From assembly GCA_041737835.1 (NCBI GenBank), contig JBGSQY010000022.1: DNA of 64,000 nucleotides; one strand, given 5' to 3'. Below, piece after piece: positions 50,813 through 57,809 of the stretch. The DNA is from Bythopirellula sp041737835. GTDB taxonomy: Bacteria; Planctomycetota; Planctomycetia; Pirellulales; Lacipirellulaceae. The notes beneath the pieces were generated by a model. It saw nothing but the letters and a program-made list of their open reading frames with translations, had not been told where the DNA came from and ran no database searches. Each line of letters starts with the position of its first letter. The stretch's first letter is position 1. Both the position numbers and the translations under genes were made by a program.

Positions 50813-52081
50813 CTACGGCCGCACGATCGCTTCATTGTAGTCATGCCACTCGCTATACTCATCGTGGAAATAGCGCGAGATTTGATGATCGACGCCGAAA
50901 ACCGAAGCCAACAGAGCCGCGCGGATCCACATGCCGTTACGTGCCTGGCGGAAATAAACCGCACGGGGGTCGTTGTCGATCTCAGGGGGAATTTCGCCGA
51001 AATGTTGATCGCGGGGGAAAGGATGCAAGATCGGCGCGTAAAGCTTCATGCGATTCACAAGTTCGCGGCTGAGCTTGTACTTCGACAAATCGAGCTTGGC
51101 GAAGTTGGCTTCCTCGGCGGGATTGTTGTGCTCTTTTTGAATGCGGGTCATATAGAGCGCGTCGATCGCTTCGATCACAGGCGTGCCGCCGATTTTTTCC
51201 TCGAACGAATCGACTTCAATAAACTTGACGCCGCGGTCAGCCAGCCGTTGCCGCATATCGTCACGCAGCGCGAGCGTGGGGTCATTCGGAGCAATGAACA
51301 CCAGCGTCACGCCCTCGTAATTGGCCAGCAAACTTGCCAGTGAGCGGACCGTGCGACCACGACCGATGTCGCCGCAAAAGCCGTAGGTTTTGTTGGCGAG
51401 TCCTTTGGAAAGTTCCGGATACTCGCGACGGAGCTCGTCAAAGCGGTTTGCCATCGGCGAGTCGTGCGAGTTGGCAAACTGAAAACTGCGCTGCAACGTA
51501 TAAATGTCGAGCAGCGCTTGGGTCGGATGCTCGTCGGCTCCCGAGCCCGCATTGATGATTGGCACGCTGCGATTGCCCGTGGCTTCCAAATCGTTCATCA
51601 AGTAAGCACAAGATTCGGCCAACCGTGCGAGCTTGCTCCGCATGATGATCAAATCGAAGTAGCTCGAAAACATGCGAATCGAATCAAAGCGGGTTTCCCC
51701 CTTGGTTTCCGACGAGGTCGTGGGGTCGCGAACTTCGTTGCAGGTGATTCCCAAAATCTGGCACGCCGCCATGAACGAGAGGAACGTCCGTGTCGACGGC
51801 TGCGTGAAGTAAAGCATCGCCCGCTTGTGGTTGAGCAGGCGGATGAGAAAGTCCTGACCGCCGCGCATTTTTGAGAGGGCGCGAATTTTGTCGGCCGTGC
51901 CGGCGAGGTCTTCCAGCATGTCCACCGAGAATTGCCCGCTGAAAATCACGTGGCGCAAGCGTTCGTTGCGCTCAAATTCGGGCAGCTTCATCCGGACGGG
52001 CCGCTGAAAACGCGACTCGTAATGCAGCAAATCCAACTCATCCTGGGTGGGCGTGCGGCGGTTGTCCGGATCGCGCGACAT
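50813..52081 (-). CDS. pyrB: aspartate carbamoyltransferase, long form with altered carbamoyl-phosphate loop
   Basis: A 422-residue enzyme; the ATG at 52079-52081 follows GAGGATTCTTCG. The carbamoyl-phosphate loop is PSTRTFLSF where the usual form is STRTRxSFE, and the 80s loop SSETKGET keeps the catalytic Lys. The aspartate-side motif HPTQALLDIYT and the C-terminal HPFPRDQHFGEIP are standard. It catalyses the first committed step of pyrimidine synthesis. At 422 residues it is about 110 longer than Escherichia coli PyrB; extra sequence lies at the N-terminus (about 50 residues) and around 205-230. No regulatory subunit or other pyr gene is near. Confidence 0.9.
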   Translation of the reverse strand: MSRDPDNRRTPTQDELDLLHYESRFQRPVRMKLPEFERNERLRHVIFSGQFSVDMLEDLAGTADKIRALSKMRGGQDFLIRLLNHKRAMLYFTQPSTRTFLSFMAACQILGITCNEVRDPTTSSETKGETRFDSIRMFSSYFDLIIMRSKLARLAESCAYLMNDLEATGNRSVPIINAGSGADEHPTQALLDIYTLQRSFQFANSHDSPMANRFDELRREYPELSKGLANKTYGFCGDIGRGRTVRSLASLLANYEGVTLVFIAPNDPTLALRDDMRQRLADRGVKFIEVDSFEEKIGGTPVIEAIDALYMTRIQKEHNNPAEEANFAKLDLSKYKLSRELVNRMKLYAPILHPFPRDQHFGEIPPEIDNDPRAVYFRQARNGMWIRAALLASVFGVDHQISRYFHDEYSEWHDYNEAIVRP

Positions 52082-52164
52082 CGAAGAATCCTCGCGGGGC
52101 ATGGTGGGCGACTTCCGTTGTTATCGCACACGCAGAGTTTGGCCGTCAAGCTGCGCAAGATTAG

Positions 52165-52270
52165 ACTTACCACGAAGGCACAAAGAGCACGAAGAATTCA
52201 TAAAAATTGTTGACTGCCATCGCAACAATCAAACTTCAAGTTCTCTTTGTGACCTTTGAGACTTCGTGGT
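52165..52270. repeat. imperfect inverted repeat, ACCACGAAGGCACAAAG family
   Basis: TTACCACGAAGGCACAAAGA (52168 onward) faces its imperfect reverse complement CTCTTTGTGACCTTTGAGAC then TTCGTGGTTAA at 52240-52270. A fragment of the same vocabulary (GTGGTCTCTGTGTCCTCTGTGG) occurs near 4412. It is a non-coding intergenic repeat. Confidence 0.6.
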
Positions 52271-53892
52271 TAATTATCCGAAACGCGCCAGCGGAAATGA
52301 AACATCCCCATCACCGCAAGGAGCAAAACCGCATTGTAAATAACCGTGAATGTGAGATAGCCCCAGAATACCGGGAGCGAAATGGCCCGTGGCTGGGGCG
52401 AGTTGGAAACATCCAGCGGCAGATTAAACACCGCGGCGAAGGGACTCGTAATACCGGCAAGAGTGGCGGTTTCGATCGCTTCGGGTGTTTTCACGAAAGT
52501 ATCCACGAACCGTTCCGCGGCCAAGGGCACGAGAAACAAGACAATGATCACCAAATAGGTCGCAAGCAGGCTGGTCGAACTTTTTGTAAAGAGCGTCGAA
52601 CAAAACAGCGCCGTCATCGCCGTGGTGACGCAAGTGAGCATCACCACCAGAAAGTAGCCCCCCATCGTCGGCAGATTTCTCCAGTAGTCCAACGGCATAA
52701 TGCAGGCGAGCACCACGGGCCACATCAGAAATCCGGTGAGCACGCTTGAAACGCGCAGGCCCGAAAACAATTTGCCCCACATCATTTGCCACGGAGTGAT
52801 CAGCGTGGTGAGCAGCAAATCGAGCGTTTGCCGTTCGCGTTCGCTGGTGACGCTCCCCGCGGTGAAGACCGGCCCGACGAGCATATTAAATATGAGTACA
52901 TAAGCGATGTACCACGGTGCGTAGTAAGGCCGCAAGAACAAGCAGAACGCCATGACGAACATCGCCAGGCCCATGCTGATTTGAATCACCAGCCGCAGCA
53001 TGAGAGTGCCTTGCGCGAAAATTTCGCTGCGGATTTCCTTTTCGTAGATAGGATTAGCATCCTCGGGCAGAAATGTCGTTCGCTTGGGTGGGGCAAACAG
53101 TCGGTCGGGGAATTCATCGCGTTTGATATAAAGTCCGACCGCGGCTTCGGCTTCGGTTTCCAAATCAATCGCCTCGCGGCCTGCGCTTCCGAGGTTGGGA
53201 GCTTGCAGCAAACGCCGCGAAACGTCGGCGAACAAGAGGGCCGCGACCGAGAGGCACGCTAGCGGAACGACTGTTAGCACGACGAACAAACGAGCTTCGC
53301 CCAGCTGTTCGAGTGCTTGCCAGATAAAGACCCCCGCCATCGCGAGTGGCAGGATCATCAAATACGAAACCACCAGCGAAGCCGAAGTTCGCACAAAATA
53401 GCTGCTGCACCACAGGCTGATCATTGTGAAGAGCGCGACCGAAGAAATCATGGCCAGATAAGCGGCCAGGATTTCAAAAAATTGCACGCCACCCAGCGGC
53501 AGGCACAACATCACCACCGGCAGCGAACCGATCATCAACTCCGCCAGCGGGCACAGAGACGCGGCAAATTTGCCGAACACGATCGCCGCAGGCTTCATGG
53601 GGCTGGCCAGCAGCATTTCGAAACTGTCGCGTTCCTTTTCACCGGTGATCGCCCCCGCGGCAAAGCTGGGGGCCATCAACGACATCAGCATGTATTGCCC
53701 CAGGAACAGCAGATTCACCAGTGGCCGGGCCTTGTCGCTGTTGGACATGTCGATCGTCTGATCGGCCGGCCAAGCAGCATAGACCAGCAAACCCAACAAC
53801 CCCACATAAGCGAACAGCAACACAAACGTGCGCGTCATGCGCAAGTTCGCAACAAGTTCGTTTTGCAGAACGGGGTTTTCGAAGAGGTACAT
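52270..53892 (-). CDS. ABC-2 permease, two permease units in one chain
   Basis: A 540-residue membrane protein. Two halves each carry about six membrane helices and the same cytoplasmic loop: AITGEKERDSFEMLLASPM (near 80-98) and SVTSERERQTLDLLLTTLIT (near 350-370). A hydrophilic linker of about 70 residues (LETEAEAAVGLYIKRDEFPD) joins them. Fused ABC-2 permeases can form a whole channel from one chain. The ATPase is not adjacent. The start codon (53890-53892) directly abuts a C-rich leader with no ribosome-binding site. Confidence 0.85.
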   Translation of the reverse strand: MYLFENPVLQNELVANLRMTRTFVLLFAYVGLLGLLVYAAWPADQTIDMSNSDKARPLVNLLFLGQYMLMSLMAPSFAAGAITGEKERDSFEMLLASPMKPAAIVFGKFAASLCPLAELMIGSLPVVMLCLPLGGVQFFEILAAYLAMISSVALFTMISLWCSSYFVRTSASLVVSYLMILPLAMAGVFIWQALEQLGEARLFVVLTVVPLACLSVAALLFADVSRRLLQAPNLGSAGREAIDLETEAEAAVGLYIKRDEFPDRLFAPPKRTTFLPEDANPIYEKEIRSEIFAQGTLMLRLVIQISMGLAMFVMAFCLFLRPYYAPWYIAYVLIFNMLVGPVFTAGSVTSERERQTLDLLLTTLITPWQMMWGKLFSGLRVSSVLTGFLMWPVVLACIMPLDYWRNLPTMGGYFLVVMLTCVTTAMTALFCSTLFTKSSTSLLATYLVIIVLFLVPLAAERFVDTFVKTPEAIETATLAGITSPFAAVFNLPLDVSNSPQPRAISLPVFWGYLTFTVIYNAVLLLAVMGMFHFRWRVSDN

Positions 53893-53935
53893 GGGGAACG
53901 GGGGCTTGGGGCTGGGGAATTGGGATTGGGAATTA
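53893..53935 (+). repeat. left G-rich arm of the repeat around the four-helix-bundle gene
   Basis: Four G-tracts, 53893-53896, 53900-53904, 53908-53911 and 53914-53917, with loops of two or three bases, then TTGGGATTGGG. This is a canonical G-quadruplex motif on the + strand. It resembles the left arm of the repeat at 42178-42262. Confidence 0.65.
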
Positions 53936-54313
53936 TTGTTTCTTTGCTTGCGATTTTATTTTTAAGGAATTCGCATGCGATCGCAGTCGTTTCCCCAGAA
54001 TGTCTGAATGCCTCAGCATAGCATTTGCCGTTTGCTCATCGACATAGCCGAGTTCTTGAGACAAGATTACCTGAGTCTCTAATTCAGCCAGCGAACCCAT
54101 GGCTATCGAAATATGACGCAGATAGTCGAGCGTTGACGTACGAGCGTGACCCTCAGCAATATTTGAAGGAATTGAAACGCTGCATCGACGTAGCTGGCTT
54201 ACCAATCCATAGATTTCTTGCTTGGGGAATGTGTTTGTGTGCTGATAGACCATTTTGGCTAGTTGCATGCCTTCTTGCCAGACAACAAGATCGCGGTAGC
54301 TAAGCACACTCAT
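53933..54313 (-). CDS. four-helix bundle protein (S23/Avd-like)
   Basis: A 126-residue protein matching the TIGR02436 four-helix-bundle family first seen in 23S rRNA intervening sequences: YRDLVVWQEGMQLAKMVY, then FPKQEIYGLVSQLRRCSVSIPSNIAEG and LRHISIAMGSLAELETQVIL, ending in a short basic tail. Relatives include the Avd accessory protein of diversity-generating retroelements, but no reverse transcriptase or template repeat is present here. The ATG at 54311-54313 follows GGAGG (54321-54325). The whole gene is boxed between a G-rich arm (53893-53935) and a C-rich arm (54326-54365), as if it travels as a cassette. Confidence 0.9.
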   Translation of the reverse strand: MSVLSYRDLVVWQEGMQLAKMVYQHTNTFPKQEIYGLVSQLRRCSVSIPSNIAEGHARTSTLDYLRHISIAMGSLAELETQVILSQELGYVDEQTANAMLRHSDILGKRLRSHANSLKIKSQAKKQ

Positions 54314-54325
54314 GCAAAGTCCTCC

Positions 54326-54365
54326 AACCCCCAACCCCCAACCCCCAATCCCGAGATCCTAGCCC
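54326..54365 (-). repeat. right arm of the repeat and G-quadruplex-type leader of the four-helix-bundle gene
   Basis: On the minus strand this reads GGGATT then three G5 tracts separated by TT (54352 down to 54328), directly followed by TTGGAGG, the ribosome-binding site. Its outer end (CCCGAGATCCTAGCCCCTT) nearly repeats the outer end of the arm at 42247-42264. The G-tracts would be in the transcript of the four-helix-bundle gene. Confidence 0.65.
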
Positions 54366-54366
54366 C

Positions 54367-55581
54367 TTAGTATTCTCTCGGCCTCACCTTCCCCAGTACC
54401 CGACTCGGCAGACCTTGAATCCTTAAGAAGCCTTCGGCATCCGTCTGATCGTAGCTGCCGCCACCTTCCATGCTGGCGATGGCTTCGTCGTACAGGCTGT
54501 TTGGACTCGTGCGGCTTTGGATCATCACGTTGCCCTTGTAGAAGCCGAGGGTCACTTCGCCCGTGACCGGCTTTTGCACTTCGTGAATGAAGGCCATCAG
54601 AGCGTCCATCTTGGGGACGTACCAGAAGCCGTAGTAAACCATCTCGGCGACTTCGGGCGCGATACGGTCACGCAGGTGAACCGTCTCGCGGTCGAGCGTG
54701 AGTTGCTCGAGCGCAAGGTGTGCCGCGTACAGCGCGGTCATGCCGGGGGCTTCGTACACGCCTCGGCTCTTCATACCGACGAAGCGATTCTCGACGATGT
54801 CGATGCGTCCCACGCCGTTGCGTCCGGCGATTTGGTTCATGGTTTCCACCATCGCCAAGGCGCTTTTCTTCTCGCCGTTGATCGCAACGGGCACGCCGCT
54901 TTCAAAGCTGATCGTGACTTCTTCGACTTTGTCCGGCGCGTCTTGCGGCGAAACCGTCATGCCGAAATCGACAATCGCCACGCCGTTCACCGCGGGGTCT
55001 TCCAGCTGGCCGGCTTCATAGCTGATGTGCAGGCAGTTCTCGTCGCTGCTGTACGGCTTGGAGATCGAAGCCTTCACGGGAATGTTCTTGGCTTCGCAGT
55101 AGGCGATCATCTCGGTGCGGCCGGGGAACAGATCGCGAAACTTTTTGATCCGCCACGGCGCGATGATCTGCACGTTGGGATCGAGCGCTTCGGCGGCGAG
55201 TTGGAACCGGCATTGATCGTTGCCTTTGCCCGTGGCACCGTGAGCGTAAGCTTCGGCGCCAACTTCGCGAGCTACTTGCAAGCAAACTTTCGAGATTAGC
55301 GGCCGCGCGATCGAAGTGCCGAGCAGATAAATGTTCTCGTACTTGGCTTGCCATTGCAGCACCGGAAACGCAAAGTCCCGGCAAAGCTCTTCGCGGGCAT
55401 CGATCAATTGCGAGGTCTTGGCCCCGTTGTCGCGGGCCTTCTTGAGGATCGCCTCGCGGTCTTCGCATGGTTGGCCCAGGTCGACGTACACGGCATGCAC
55501 GTCGTAGCCTTCGTCCTGCAACCAACCAAGAATCACCGAGGTATCTAAACCACCTGAATAGGCCAACACACAACTGGGCAT
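54367..55581 (-). CDS. argG: argininosuccinate synthase
   Basis: A 404-residue enzyme joining citrulline and aspartate with ATP in arginine synthesis. The PP-loop is AYSGGLDTSVILGWL at the N-terminus; GATGKGNDQCRFQL and APWRIKKFRDLFPGR, SISKPYSSDENCLHISYE and GVYEAPGMTALYAAH are standard ArgG landmarks. The ATG at 55579-55581 gives the usual start, and a GTG two codons upstream is possible. No other arg gene is in view, and the flanks carry repeats on both sides. Confidence 0.97.
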   Translation of the reverse strand: MPSCVLAYSGGLDTSVILGWLQDEGYDVHAVYVDLGQPCEDREAILKKARDNGAKTSQLIDAREELCRDFAFPVLQWQAKYENIYLLGTSIARPLISKVCLQVAREVGAEAYAHGATGKGNDQCRFQLAAEALDPNVQIIAPWRIKKFRDLFPGRTEMIAYCEAKNIPVKASISKPYSSDENCLHISYEAGQLEDPAVNGVAIVDFGMTVSPQDAPDKVEEVTISFESGVPVAINGEKKSALAMVETMNQIAGRNGVGRIDIVENRFVGMKSRGVYEAPGMTALYAAHLALEQLTLDRETVHLRDRIAPEVAEMVYYGFWYVPKMDALMAFIHEVQKPVTGEVTLGFYKGNVMIQSRTSPNSLYDEAIASMEGGGSYDQTDAEGFLRIQGLPSRVLGKVRPREY

Positions 55582-55918
55582 GATCACGATCCTAATTAAA
55601 CGTAAGTTGTAGGCCGGAACGAGTTTTACGAAGTTCCGGCAATGGTAAGTGTCATTCCCGCGCAGGCGGGAATCCAGGGCTCGTCAATTCTGGATCCCCG
55701 CCTGCGCGAGGATGACGAAATATGCCGGAACTGTGCATCCGCCTTGGGCAGATTCCGGCCTACATTGGTCGCCTTGCTGACAGCGAACTCCCCATTGTGG
55801 TTCACGCCCGTGCGAGTGACAAGCGGTGGAGAATAGAACGCGGATGATCACAGATCAGGCGGATTTACGCGGAGAGCTTGATCGGCGAACATCCGCAAAA
55901 TCCGTGTTCATCGGTGTT
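55582..55918. other. gene-free stretch filled by nested repeats
   Basis: About 335 bases upstream of argG. Most is the nested inverted repeat at 55609-55763, followed by sequence with small repeats of the ATCAGGCGGATT/ATCCGCAAAATCC type near 55850-55905. It must also hold the argG promoter, which I could not pick out. Confidence 0.5.
55609..55763. repeat. nested palindromic repeats
   Basis: The outer arms GTAGGCCGGAA (55609-55619) and TTCCGGCCTAC (55753-55763) enclose an inner facing pair of the ATTCCCGCG family: GTCATTCCCGCGCAGGCGGG then AATCCAG (55651-55677) and CTGGATCCCCGCCTGCGCGA then GGATGAC (55690-55716). A smaller palindrome, CCGGAACGAGTTTTACGAAG then TTCCGG (55613-55638), lies in the left arm. 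The arrangement suggests that one repeat family inserted into another. Confidence 0.75.
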
Positions 55919-57178
55919 CTATTCCGCCGGCAACTCGGCAATCTTGAGATTCCGAAACAACAAATCTGTCGTCGGATCGTGCCCTTGAATGGCGATCGTG
56001 CCGGGTTCGGTGCGCAAGCCGCGGCGGGGGTTTTCATCGCCGCGGCGGTCGTCGGTCCAGTCCGTCACTTGATAACCGTTGACCCACACGGCGATATGCG
56101 CGCCGGTGGCCACGATGGTTTTGGTGAACCACTCATGATCGCGCGCCACGACCCGCCGCGCGGTGGTGCGGCGATAGATGGCCCCCGTGCCGGCGTCGAC
56201 CGGTTGGGTTGGATCGCCATCCTTCATCAAATTGTGAATCTGGCTTTCATAACCCATCAACACGTCGCCCGGGATGCAGCGGAAGAAGATGCCGGAGTTC
56301 AAGCCGTCGCCGTTCACTTTGGCATCGAGTTGCAGAACGAAGTCGCCGAACGAGTCGTTCGTTTCCAGTTGCCCCGGGCCATTCTTGATGGCGATCTCGC
56401 CGGCGGGGGTCACGCTGAATTCACTCTTGTTGGCGCGGTCGGTGGTCCAACCGGTGAGGTCCTTGCCGTTGAACAGTGGTTTGAGCCCGAGCGGTTTCAA
56501 GCGGATATTGCGAAACGCGATGGGGCCTTCTTTAAATTGCAATCCAATGTGACCGCGTTTGGGTGTATAGGCTACTCCTTTGCTATAGATCAAAACATCG
56601 AGTCGCGTTCCATCGAGTGAGATGTGCAACTTGCGACCATCCGCTTTTAGATCGAATGAATGCCAATCGCCGTTCCAAGGATCGGGTTCGGTTTGTGGTG
56701 GACCGCCTCCACGTCGAATATAAGGTTTTTCGCCGCTTGCTGAGAATGAGTACATACCCCCTCTCATACCTACTTTGAGTCGTCCAACGAGCGAGCCTGT
56801 TGGAAAGGGATTATCCTCAGGCGCGATATTCACTTCATAACAATCTTTCGTGGGATCTTTCGGATCGAGCGATGTCCGTAAGAACACGCCGCTATTTGTC
56901 GTGGGCGGCGCTTTGAACTCGACGTGCAGTTCGTAGTCGGCGAACTCACTGGTGGTCATCAACCAACCTTCCTTGCCACTGTCGACGCGAATCTCGCCGT
57001 CTTCGACGTGCCAGTTGGCATCGCTCGTGCTTTTCCAACCAAAGAGCGTCTCGCCATCGAACAACGCGATCCAACCTTCGGCCGCTTGCTCAGGGGTGAC
57101 AACTTCCGTTTGAGCTGCTGCCAAAGAAGTGATGAACAGGAGGAAGCAGAGTGAGCAGAGTTTTGAGAAATTGGTCAT
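55919..57178 (-). CDS. exported protein with two DUF1080 (3-keto-disaccharide hydrolase) domains
   Basis: A 419-residue protein; the ATG at 57176-57178 opens a signal peptide (MTNFSKLCSLCFLLFITSLAAA). Two concanavalin-like DUF1080 domains follow: the first (about 30-230) has EGWIALFDGETLFGWKS and YELHVEFKAPPTTNSGVFLR, and the second (about 232-417) has KPLFNGKDLTGWTT and FVLQLDAKVNGDGLNSGIFF, with matching C-terminal strands RRGLRTEPGTIAIQGHDP. The domain is linked to cleavage of 3-keto-glycosides and is strongly expanded in planctomycetes. It probably acts on glycans outside the cytoplasm. Confidence 0.9.
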   Translation of the reverse strand: MTNFSKLCSLCFLLFITSLAAAQTEVVTPEQAAEGWIALFDGETLFGWKSTSDANWHVEDGEIRVDSGKEGWLMTTSEFADYELHVEFKAPPTTNSGVFLRTSLDPKDPTKDCYEVNIAPEDNPFPTGSLVGRLKVGMRGGMYSFSASGEKPYIRRGGGPPQTEPDPWNGDWHSFDLKADGRKLHISLDGTRLDVLIYSKGVAYTPKRGHIGLQFKEGPIAFRNIRLKPLGLKPLFNGKDLTGWTTDRANKSEFSVTPAGEIAIKNGPGQLETNDSFGDFVLQLDAKVNGDGLNSGIFFRCIPGDVLMGYESQIHNLMKDGDPTQPVDAGTGAIYRRTTARRVVARDHEWFTKTIVATGAHIAVWVNGYQVTDWTDDRRGDENPRRGLRTEPGTIAIQGHDPTTDLLFRNLKIAELPAE

Positions 57179-57299
57179 TCTGTGGGAGCCTTGGCCCGCC
57201 CGAGGCGGAAAGAATCGAGTTTCCATCCAAAGAAGTGAACGAAGTACGAGAAAGTTTAACCTAGATTCCTCTCGTCATGAAACTCCCTCCGAAAATTCC

Positions 57300-57402
57300 A
57301 AACAGTCAGTTGAAACGCAAAGCTCGCGGAGACGCTAAGAACCGCAAAGATTTATTTCAGCCATTTCTCTGCGAAACTTCGCGTCTTGGCGTTCTCTGCG
57401 TT
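57300..57402. repeat. imperfect inverted repeat, CGCAAAG...CTTTGCG family
   Basis: CGCAAAGCTCGCGGAGACGC then TAAGAACCGCAAAGA faces TCTCTGCGAAACTTCGCGTC then TTGGCGTTCTCTGCG. It lies between two co-directional genes and is non-coding. Confidence 0.6.
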
Positions 57403-57424
57403 TAAAACTTGTGTCTGCTAATTT

Positions 57425-57724
57425 TTACCCTTCGTCGATGTCGAGCCGTACCTGGAACGGTCGCTCCCCTGTCCTTTCGCCGGCCAGTTCGATTTCCAGT
57501 TTGTTGGTGAGTGCGATCAGCTGCGTCACTTCCAGATCGCCAGCAAGCAACTGCCCGTTGAGCGAAACTCGCGCGCCGGCGGGAAGTTCCTCGACGACGA
57601 TCCACACCTTCTCGCGCGGCGTCAGCCCGGCGGGCCAATTGAACTTGCGAATCCAGCAGACGCAATCCTCGCGCGGCTCACAAATCCAAGGTTCGCGGAG
57701 ACGGATAGAATGAATGTCGGGCAT
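57425..57724 (-). CDS. small beta-rich protein of unknown function
   Basis: A 99-residue soluble protein: MPDIHSIRLREPWICEPRED, then REKVWIVVEELPAGARVSLN and a C-terminal GERPFQVRLDIDEG. The alternating hydrophobic pattern and ARVSLNGQLLAG resemble the jelly-roll sugar-binding domain of glycoside hydrolase family 2 enzymes, but it stands alone with no catalytic domain. There is no signal peptide, so a cytoplasmic role is more likely. Similar short stand-alone proteins would be worth looking for in related genomes. Confidence 0.65.
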   Translation of the reverse strand: MPDIHSIRLREPWICEPREDCVCWIRKFNWPAGLTPREKVWIVVEELPAGARVSLNGQLLAGDLEVTQLIALTNKLEIELAGERTGERPFQVRLDIDEG

Positions 57725-57738
57725 GGGCGAGAGATTAG

Positions 57739-57788
57739 TTGTTAGGCGCTAGGAGCTAGTTAAGAATTCAGTTTCTAGCGCCTAACAA
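57739..57788. repeat. 14-base perfect inverted repeat
   Basis: TTGTTAGGCGCTAG (57739-57752) and CTAGCGCCTAACAA (57775-57788) around a 22-base loop. A third partial copy (AGCGCCTAGCG) follows at 57791. It is just past the stop of the pseudopilin-like gene and could help end its transcript. Confidence 0.7.
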
Positions 57789-57809
57789 CCAGCGCCTAGC
57801 GTCTACAAG

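Noticed and set aside
53933..54313. A diversity-generating retroelement suggested by the Avd-like four-helix-bundle protein
   Set aside because: No reverse transcriptase, template repeat or variable repeat is visible in the surrounding 10 kb.
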